IMG/VR virus record: IMGVR_UViG_3300048062_000109
Location: 1 to 33,384 of that record
Reading direction: 5' to 3' (one strand)
Length of the DNA: 33,384 bases
Source: a virus
This document shows positions 28,115 through 33,384 of the stretch, piece after piece. The translations under genes were made by a program, and so were the position numbers. A model generated the notes under the pieces. That model saw only the letters and a program-made list of their open reading frames with translations. It was not told the DNA's origin and made no database searches. Position 1 is the first letter of the stretch. Each line of letters starts with the position of its first letter.

Positions 28115-28846
28115 ATGGATAGTGTATTAGAAAAACTTAGAGACGACTCTCAATACTACGGAGAGTTTGGAAAGCAGTATCTTTCCAATTCAGACATAGG
28201 TACATTACTAACCAATCCAAAAGAGTTTGGTGTGAGCCGAGCCGATAACCAAGCATTCGCTCAGGGTCGGCTCTTCCACCAACTTATTCTTGAGCCACAC
28301 AAGGCAGAGGATTGGGAGTTTGTGGATGTATCTTCCCGCAACACAAAAGCATACAAGGAGTTTATTGCAGAAAAGAATCTTGACTTTGCTCTACTTGAGA
28401 AAGAGAATCTACAGATTCGTAAACTTGTTGATGTGATGATGGGCAATATGGATTTCTATGATGACATCAGAAACGATGGCAACGAGTATGAAGTGCCTGC
28501 CGTTGGAGAGATTGAAGGATTAATGTGGAAGGGCAAGGCAGATATCGTACACCCTGAAATGCTTATTGACATCAAGACTACAAGTAAGATTTCTGATTTC
28601 AAATGGTCGGCACGTAAGTATAATTACGATAGCCAATGCTATATTTACCAACAACTATTTGGTAAACCCTTAGTGTTCTATGTGATTGACAAGACCAACG
28701 AGATGCTCGGAATCTTCAGACCAACTGAAGAGTTTGTTAAAGGTGGCCGGGATAAAGTCAAGCGAGCGGTTGAAGTCTACCATAAATTCTTTAGCGATGA
28801 TGCTACTGATGATATAAACTTTTATTATGTGGAAGACTATCTATAA
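28115..28846 (+). CDS. PD-(D/E)XK exonuclease (exonuclease VIII/DUF3799-like)
   Basis: A 243-aa nuclease that would resect dsDNA ends for the annealing protein. Motifs: a QYLSNSDIGTLLTNPKEF helix (about 19-37), AFAQGRLFHQLILEP with the conserved G-R-x-x-H (about 47-62), and the catalytic core WKGKADIVHPEMLIDIKTTS (about 139-158), in which D-I-K is the metal-binding D-x-K. A later YDSQCYIYQQLFG helix carries the conserved Gln/Tyr. The gene starts 1 bp after the annealase stop; its end overlaps a small ORF by 20 bp. Confidence 0.82.
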   Translation: MDSVLEKLRDDSQYYGEFGKQYLSNSDIGTLLTNPKEFGVSRADNQAFAQGRLFHQLILEPHKAEDWEFVDVSSRNTKAYKEFIAEKNLDFALLEKENLQIRKLVDVMMGNMDFYDDIRNDGNEYEVPAVGEIEGLMWKGKADIVHPEMLIDIKTTSKISDFKWSARKYNYDSQCYIYQQLFGKPLVFYVIDKTNEMLGIFRPTEEFVKGGRDKVKRAVEVYHKFFSDDATDDINFYYVEDYL

Positions 28847-28985
28847 ATTAGTGTCTTCAAAGACACCAAAGAAAAAGCGTATGATGTGGGTTACCGTTCC
28901 AATGTCCTGCAGAACACGTAAAGAGAAAGATATTATCATTCTCGACCTTATCAATACATTGGAGCAACAAATTAAAATTAATTAG
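28827..28985 (+). CDS. Small basic protein, 52 aa
   Basis: An ATG at 28827 opens MWKTIYKLVSSKTPKKKRMM, then WVTVPMSCRTRKEKDIIILD and LINTLEQQIKIN. An internal ATG at 28881 (or 28878) would give about 34 aa. It fills the gap between the nuclease and the SSB-tailed gene; the 20-bp overlap with the nuclease end favours coupling. Function unknown. The 16-bp palindrome lies inside the longer form. Confidence 0.5.
   Translation: MWKTIYKLVSSKTPKKKRMMWVTVPMSCRTRKEKDIIILDLINTLEQQIKIN
28851..28866. repeat. 16-bp palindrome, copy 11 along the map (GTGTCTTCAAAGACAC)
   Basis: It begins 4 bp after the exonuclease stop. It is intergenic if the small downstream ORF starts at its inner ATG, or coding (V-S-S-K-T) if it starts at 28827. 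Confidence 0.9.
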
Positions 28986-28989
28986 TATT

Positions 28990-29274
28990 ATGCAACAACA
29001 AGAAAAAATCTTTGCAGATGGTTTCTCATTTAAGAGAAACGAAAATGCCCCCGACTTTGTCGTGGGACGTATGTCAATTAAAGTAGAGGATGCAGTCGTA
29101 TGGATGAAGTCCAATGCTAAGAATGGTTGGGTAAACCTTGATGTAAAACTTTCAAAAAGCGGTAAGTATTACTGCGAGTTAGACACTTGGGAGGCCAAGC
29201 CACAGAACACACAGGCACAAGCACCACAACAAGAGGCGGTGCAACAGGAAGTAGAACCTGACCTGCCGTTCTAA
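28990..29274 (+). CDS. Small ssDNA-binding-type protein with SSB-like acidic tail
   Basis: A 94-aa protein. Residues 1-70 (FADGFSFKRNENAPDFVVGR, WMKSNAKNGWVNLDVKLSKS, GKYYCELDTWEAKP) match a small phage family usually found beside annealing proteins, with a beta-rich core. A Gln/Ala linker leads to the terminal EPDLPF, which copies the D/E-rich 'DIPF' tip by which SSB recruits partners. A small SSB or SSB-tip mimic is therefore likely; the fold itself is inferred. It ends before a strong terminator. Confidence 0.68.
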   Translation: MQQQEKIFADGFSFKRNENAPDFVVGRMSIKVEDAVVWMKSNAKNGWVNLDVKLSKSGKYYCELDTWEAKPQNTQAQAPQQEAVQQEVEPDLPF

Positions 29275-29293
29275 CCAACTACTATAGCAAAGG

Positions 29294-29318
29294 AAGGGGA
29301 GTCCGCTCCCCTTTTTTT
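29294..29318 (+). terminator. Intrinsic terminator after the recombination genes
   Basis: AAGGGGAG and CTCCCCTT pair perfectly (8 bp) around a TCCG loop and run into seven T. It lies 20 bp after the SSB-like gene and separates the recombination operon from the primase-helicase gene. Confidence 0.92.
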
Positions 29319-29352
29319 GGCTATAAATCCTGCCGATATTTTTTTACTCTAA

Positions 29353-29449
29353 TAGTAGTAGTAGTAATTATATATTTATTTTTTTATTTCTTCATATCAG
29401 GAAAATAAAAACGACATTAACGACAGGGTTACTGAGAATCAATAAGTTA
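29353..29449 (+). repeat. Copy 2 of the duplicated (TAG)n / CGACA element
   Basis: (TAG)4 at 29353-29364, a T-rich tract, then CGACATTAACGACAG and TACTGAGAATCAATAAGTTA. The 38 bp at 29412-29449 match 18682-18719 at 29 of 38 positions without gaps. It lies just upstream of the primase-helicase gene, where an origin or control site is plausible. No standard -33/-7 promoter was seen here. Confidence 0.6.
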
Positions 29450-29482
29450 CAGAATCAAAATCAACATTAAATCAGCACAGTA

Positions 29483-31900
29483 ATGACAGGAACAATCACC
29501 ATATTTAAAAACATTAAAGAAACAGAGACACCATTTCATAGAGAGGTTGGGGTTGTACTCAACAGAATAAAAAATGGAGCGCAAAAGGATTTAATCAAGC
29601 GCATACGCTTGGAGAAGAATAAAACTGAGCGCAACGAACTAAAGAAAATGCTACCTGCAATTTGCTTTAGTGGTAATTTCACAAAGAGAACCGACCAATC
29701 ATTGATTGACCATAGCGGTTTTATTTGTTTAGACTTTGATGACTACGAAAAGAAAAAGGAACTACTCCAAGACAAGGAGAACCTAACCAAAGACAAATAT
29801 ATTTTCTCTGTATTTATTTCACCATCAGGCAATGGATTGAAAGCATTGGTTAAGATACCTGCAGATGTAGACAATCATATAAACTATTTCAACGCACTAC
29901 AGAAACACTTTGATTCACCACACTTTGATAAGATGTGTAAGAACGTATCACGTGTGTGCTATGAATCATATGACCCACTTATCTATATCAATGAGAACTC
30001 TTCTGTGTGGGATAAGGTAGATGAACCTGAATACACAGAGGTACATTCACACAGAGACAGACCAACTATCCCAATTACAGATGAGAACAAGGTGGTTGAT
30101 ATCCTTGTGAAGTGGTGGGCAAAGAAGTACCCAATGGTTGAGGGTCAGAGAAACCAAAACTGTTTTGTTTTGGCAATGGCATTCAATGATTACGGTATCA
30201 ACAAATCATTAGCAGGATACGTACTCAATCAATATGCTACTCAAGACTTTCCTCAGTCAGAGATTACACGTACAATTGATTCAGCATATGCAAACACAAG
30301 CAACTTTGGTACGAAGTATTACGAGGACGAAGACAGAGTGAATCAAATAAAAACTAAATTACGGAGAGGTGTATCAAAAAAGGAAGTCCGCCATCAATTG
30401 GAAGAGTCGGGTCTTGATGGCGAGACAATCGAGTCTGTAATCAACAGGGTAGAAAAAGAGAACTCGGCACAAAGCTTTTGGACAAAGAGCGAGAAGGGTG
30501 TGATAAAGATTGTACATATTCTATTCAAACAATTCTTAGAAGACAATGGATTCTATAAGTATTGTCCTGAGGGTGGTAAGAACTACGTGTTTGTACGTGT
30601 AACTAATAACCTTATCGACCATACATCAGAGAAGGAGATAAAGGATTTTATTTTAAATCACCTCATTGACTTGGATGACCTTAGTATCTACAACTATTTT
30701 GCAGACAACGTAAGATATTTTAGAGAAGAGTTTCTCACGCTGCTCAATACAATTGACATTTACTTTATTGAGGATACCAAGGATACATCATACCTATACT
30801 ACAAGAACTGCGCAGTTAGGATTACCAAGGATGCGGTTGAACCTATTGATTACTTAGACCTTGGTGGATACGTTTGGAAAGACCACGTGATAGACCGTAA
30901 GTTTAACATCTGTGAGTTTGATGAGTGCGTGTATAGAAAGTTTATCTCACGTATCTGTGGTGATGATGTCAACAGAATTCAAACGATGGAGAGTACCATT
31001 GGATTCTTGATGCACGGATACAAGAACCTATCATACTGTCCTGCAGTAATCTTAAATGATGAGGTGATTAGCGATAACCCTGAGGGTGGTACAGGAAAGG
31101 GTTTGTTTATGAACGCTCTGTCTCAAATGAAAAAGCTTGTCGTTATAGATGGTAAAGCATTTGCTTTTGAGCGCTCGTTTCCATATCAAACAGTTTCAGC
31201 AGATACCCAAGTGCTATGCTTTGATGATGTTAAAAAGAACTTTGACTTTGAAAGGTTATTCTCTGTGGTTACAGAGGGTCTAACGTTAGAGAAGAAGAAC
31301 AAGGATGCAATCAAGATACCATTTGCCAAGTCTCCAAAGATTGCAATCACCACCAACTACGCAATCAAGGGTAGCGGTAATTCATTTGCAAGACGTAAGT
31401 GGGAGATTGAACTTCATCAACACTACAATAAAAACAATACACCGTTAGATGAGTTTGGTAAACACTTCTTTGCTGATTGGGATGATGATGATTGGTGCTT
31501 GTTCGATAACTATATGGTTGAATGCTTAAGAAATTATCTGACAACAGGATTAGTTAAGAGTAAGTTTGTTAACCTACAGGTTCGACAACTATCAGCAGAA
31601 ACTGCTCACGACTTTATCGAGTGGTGTGGGTTGGTGCAAGGTCACCAAAAGAATCAACTGCTACGTGAAGGACATAAACTTATGAAGCAAGACTTGTACT
31701 TGGAATTCATTAGCGAGTATCCTGACTACGGCCCGAAAGCAAAGATGACTATATCTCGTACACGATTTTATAAGTGGCTTGTTGCTTATGCATTGTTTAC
31801 TACAGGTATGCAGCCCGAAGAGGGGCGTGACCCAAGCGGAAGATGGTTGAGAATAATTCCTAAGCCACAGGTAGAACCTCAACAAACAATGGAGATATGA
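29483..31900 (+). CDS. Primase-helicase (BT4734/VirE-N primase domain plus SF3/D5-like helicase)
   Basis: An 805-aa replication protein. Residues about 1-180 are a BT4734/VirE-N type primase domain with acidic motif GFICLDFDDYE (79-89) and FISPSGNGLKALVKI (111-125). About 195-280 is a primase C-terminal helical domain (WWAKKYPMVEGQRNQNCFVL). About 455-700 is an SF3/D5-type helicase: Walker A NPEGGTGKG (532-540), Walker B VLCFDD (577-582), a sensor KIAITTNYAIKG (about 617-628), and an Arg-rich FARRKWEIEL. It would prime and unwind phage DNA, and its start follows the duplicated CGACA element. It overlaps the next gene by 4 bp. One protein doing both jobs is common in phages of this host group. 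Confidence 0.88.
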   Translation: MTGTITIFKNIKETETPFHREVGVVLNRIKNGAQKDLIKRIRLEKNKTERNELKKMLPAICFSGNFTKRTDQSLIDHSGFICLDFDDYEKKKELLQDKENLTKDKYIFSVFISPSGNGLKALVKIPADVDNHINYFNALQKHFDSPHFDKMCKNVSRVCYESYDPLIYINENSSVWDKVDEPEYTEVHSHRDRPTIPITDENKVVDILVKWWAKKYPMVEGQRNQNCFVLAMAFNDYGINKSLAGYVLNQYATQDFPQSEITRTIDSAYANTSNFGTKYYEDEDRVNQIKTKLRRGVSKKEVRHQLEESGLDGETIESVINRVEKENSAQSFWTKSEKGVIKIVHILFKQFLEDNGFYKYCPEGGKNYVFVRVTNNLIDHTSEKEIKDFILNHLIDLDDLSIYNYFADNVRYFREEFLTLLNTIDIYFIEDTKDTSYLYYKNCAVRITKDAVEPIDYLDLGGYVWKDHVIDRKFNICEFDECVYRKFISRICGDDVNRIQTMESTIGFLMHGYKNLSYCPAVILNDEVISDNPEGGTGKGLFMNALSQMKKLVVIDGKAFAFERSFPYQTVSADTQVLCFDDVKKNFDFERLFSVVTEGLTLEKKNKDAIKIPFAKSPKIAITTNYAIKGSGNSFARRKWEIELHQHYNKNNTPLDEFGKHFFADWDDDDWCLFDNYMVECLRNYLTTGLVKSKFVNLQVRQLSAETAHDFIEWCGLVQGHQKNQLLREGHKLMKQDLYLEFISEYPDYGPKAKMTISRTRFYKWLVAYALFTTGMQPEEGRDPSGRWLRIIPKPQVEPQQTMEI

Positions 31901-32133
31901 TGGATTACTTGGACGAAGACCACATACTTGATGTTGCTATGAGAAATTCATATGACATCATTGTAAATAAATTGGATGCGGGCGAGATACTCATGACAGA
32001 CTTTGGGTTTCTCGTCCACAATCCTGCTAAGCCGTTAAAGAAAGAGGAGGTAACAAATATGATTTATTACTTCCAATCAATAGAAGAGTATGAGAAATGT
32101 ATAGAACTAAAAAAAATAATGGAATCAAAGTAA
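31897..32133 (+). CDS. Small acidic protein, 78 aa
   Basis: MMDYLDEDHILDVAMRNSYD, then IIVNKLDAGEILMTDFGFLV and so on; predicted helical, acidic at the N-terminus. It overlaps both the primase-helicase end (4 bp) and the helicase start (1 bp), so it is probably co-translated with them and may be a helicase partner. No family recognised. Confidence 0.65.
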   Translation: MMDYLDEDHILDVAMRNSYDIIVNKLDAGEILMTDFGFLVHNPAKPLKKEEVTNMIYYFQSIEEYEKCIELKKIMESK

Positions 32134-33384
32134 TGCCACGTATACCGGGATACAGTAACGAGATGATGTACAAACAAGCATTGTTATTGCAGGGTATATT
32201 AAACAAGAAGAAAGAAATAACACAGGGACGAGGTCGTAACGCTAAGAAGATTAGAATAGATAGATACGATGTTTACCCTGAGATAAAAGAAATGGCAAAC
32301 AAATCTGTTGCCTACTACAAAAAACAAATGGAAGAAAAGCAATCTAAAATAACACTAAGAGATTATCAGAAAAAGATAGCCACCGATTCTTGTATACATT
32401 TATTTACCAATGGGTTTGTATATCTCGCTATGGAAGTAAGAACAGGAAAGACATTAACAAGTCTAAGTGCAGCGAACCTTATGACCGTGGACCACGTTTT
32501 GTTTGTTACAAAAAAGAAAGCTATATCAAGTATCGAGGGTGACTATGAACTACTTGCCCCTGACTTTGAGTTAGACGTAATCAACTACGAATCACTACAC
32601 AAGGTTGAAGACACAGGTAAGTATCAGCTTATAATACTTGACGAGGCACACAGTATGGGTGCGTTTCCAAAACCAAGTAAACGTGCAAAGCAAGTAAAGG
32701 AAATCATATCAAAGCATCAGCCATATGTAATACTATTATCAGGTACACCAACTCCTGAATCATACAGTCAGATGTATCATCAAGTGTATGGCATAAAGAA
32801 AAATCCATTCACCTCATACAAAAACTTCTACAGATTCTGTGATGACTACGTGAATGTTAGAGAGAGAAGGATAAATGGTTTGATGATTAAGGATTACTCC
32901 AACGGAATGGATACCATCTTAGATGCAATGAAGCAGCACACCATATCATACTCACAGAAGGAGGCGGGGTTTAAGGTTGACACAAGAGAACACGTGCTTG
33001 AGGTAGAACTTCAACCGATTATCTATACCCTTACCGCTAAACTAAAAAAGAACTTAGTGGTAGAGGGAAAGGATGAGGTTATATTAGCTGATACTCCTGT
33101 GAAACTTATGATGAAACTTCATCAACTATATTCAGGCACAATAAAGTTTGAGTCAGGAAACTCTACTGTTCTTGACACAAGCAAGGCAGAATTTATTAAG
33201 GAAAAATTTAAAGGAAAGAAGATAGGAATCTTCTACAAATTCAAAGAAGAACTCAATGCATTACGTCAAGTATTTGGAGCAGAAAACTTGACAACAGAAC
33301 TTAGTGTCTTTGAAGACACAAGTCAGAGTATAGCCTTACAAATCGTGAGCGGACGTGAAGGTATATCCTTACGAAAAGCAGATG
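32133..33384 (+). CDS. SF2 (DEAD/SNF2-like) helicase, runs off the right edge
   Basis: The frame opens at ATG 32133 (TAATG overlap) and is open for 417 codons to the window end. It starts MPRIPGYSNEMMYKQALLLQ. Visible motifs: the Q-like LRDYQKKIATDSC (75-87), Walker A AMEVRTGKT (99-107), DEAH at 170-173 (IILDEAHSMG), motif III LLSGTPTPES (201-210), then the second RecA lobe begins (KKIGIFYKFKEEL, IVSGREGISL). The layout is that of phage SNF2-like/UvsW-type helicases that remodel forks or recombination intermediates. The C-terminus with motifs V/VI lies outside the window. The last palindrome copy falls inside at 33304-33319. Confidence 0.88.
   Translation, partial: MPRIPGYSNEMMYKQALLLQGILNKKKEITQGRGRNAKKIRIDRYDVYPEIKEMANKSVAYYKKQMEEKQSKITLRDYQKKIATDSCIHLFTNGFVYLAMEVRTGKTLTSLSAANLMTVDHVLFVTKKKAISSIEGDYELLAPDFELDVINYESLHKVEDTGKYQLIILDEAHSMGAFPKPSKRAKQVKEIISKHQPYVILLSGTPTPESYSQMYHQVYGIKKNPFTSYKNFYRFCDDYVNVRERRINGLMIKDYSNGMDTILDAMKQHTISYSQKEAGFKVDTREHVLEVELQPIIYTLTAKLKKNLVVEGKDEVILADTPVKLMMKLHQLYSGTIKFESGNSTVLDTSKAEFIKEKFKGKKIGIFYKFKEELNALRQVFGAENLTTELSVFEDTSQSIALQIVSGREGISLRKAD
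33304..33319. repeat. 16-bp palindrome, copy 12 along the map (GTGTCTTTGAAGACAC), in a coding region
   Basis: Exact copy inside the SF2 helicase gene, read S-V-F-E-D-T. This is a different reading frame from the V-S-S-K-T copies. Confidence 0.9.

Overview
The window is 33.4 kb of a tailed phage (or prophage) of a Bacteroidota host, probably a flavobacterium-like lineage. Three things support this. The terminase, portal, tail-fibre, lysis, recombination and primase-helicase genes are phage genes. The intergenic promoters carry the Bacteroidota -7 box TAnnTTTG (TATATTTG, TATCTTTG) rather than a sigma70 -10. The primase has the BT4734/VirE-N type N-terminus typical of Bacteroidota elements. The layout (late block on one strand, early block on the other) and the terminase/portal pair recall crAss-like phages, but that placement is tentative. 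No integrase, repressor/Cro pair or attachment site was recognised.

Left half (1-18.5 kb), nearly all on the minus strand and read right to left. groEL, a 26-codon ORF and groES are followed by a run of small Lys/Arg-rich proteins, one resembling the DUF5872 family shared with large eukaryotic viruses. Next come a lysis cassette (holin-like, amidase, second holin-like) and tail-fibre genes, including an 870-aa collagen-like fibre. Then come a 2OG-Fe(II) oxygenase-like protein, large terminase and portal, and the start of one more gene running off the left edge. A single winged-helix gene (16120-16575) is on the plus strand, head to head with a late gene through two face-to-face -7 boxes.

Centre (18.5-20.0 kb) is the strand switch: three tRNA genes (Arg-UCU, Ile-UAU, Leu-UAA), two small minus-strand genes, and an almost 600-bp gene-free segment. 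That segment holds a C-rich block with two G-quadruplex-capable motifs on the minus strand, then a strong early promoter.

Right half (20-33.4 kb), plus strand, is the early/replication block. It holds a ParB-HTH-like protein, an amidoligase, and a glutamine amidotransferase-II/gamma-glutamylcyclotransferase/zinc-ribbon fusion. It also holds a membrane-anchored lysozyme-like protein, DUF3846 and DUF1599 proteins, and a stand-alone DnaA C-terminal domain. A recombination set follows (DUF1071/Sak3 annealing protein, PD-(D/E)XK exonuclease, SSB-tailed protein), then a primase-SF3 helicase, a small gene and the start of an SF2 helicase.

Three non-coding signals stand out. (1) A 16-bp palindrome, GTGTCYTNNARGACAC, occurs twelve times exactly, ten of them in the early half. 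It sits mostly at gene junctions, but also inside genes in all three reading frames, so it is conserved as DNA. (2) A complete type III hammerhead ribozyme lies at 21705-21755, directly abutting one of these palindromes. (3) A (TAG)n / CGACA element is duplicated upstream of the tRNAs and upstream of the primase-helicase. Together with the ParB-like HTH gene and the DnaA C-terminal domain, these suggest a phage-specific DNA-site system for control, replication or segregation.
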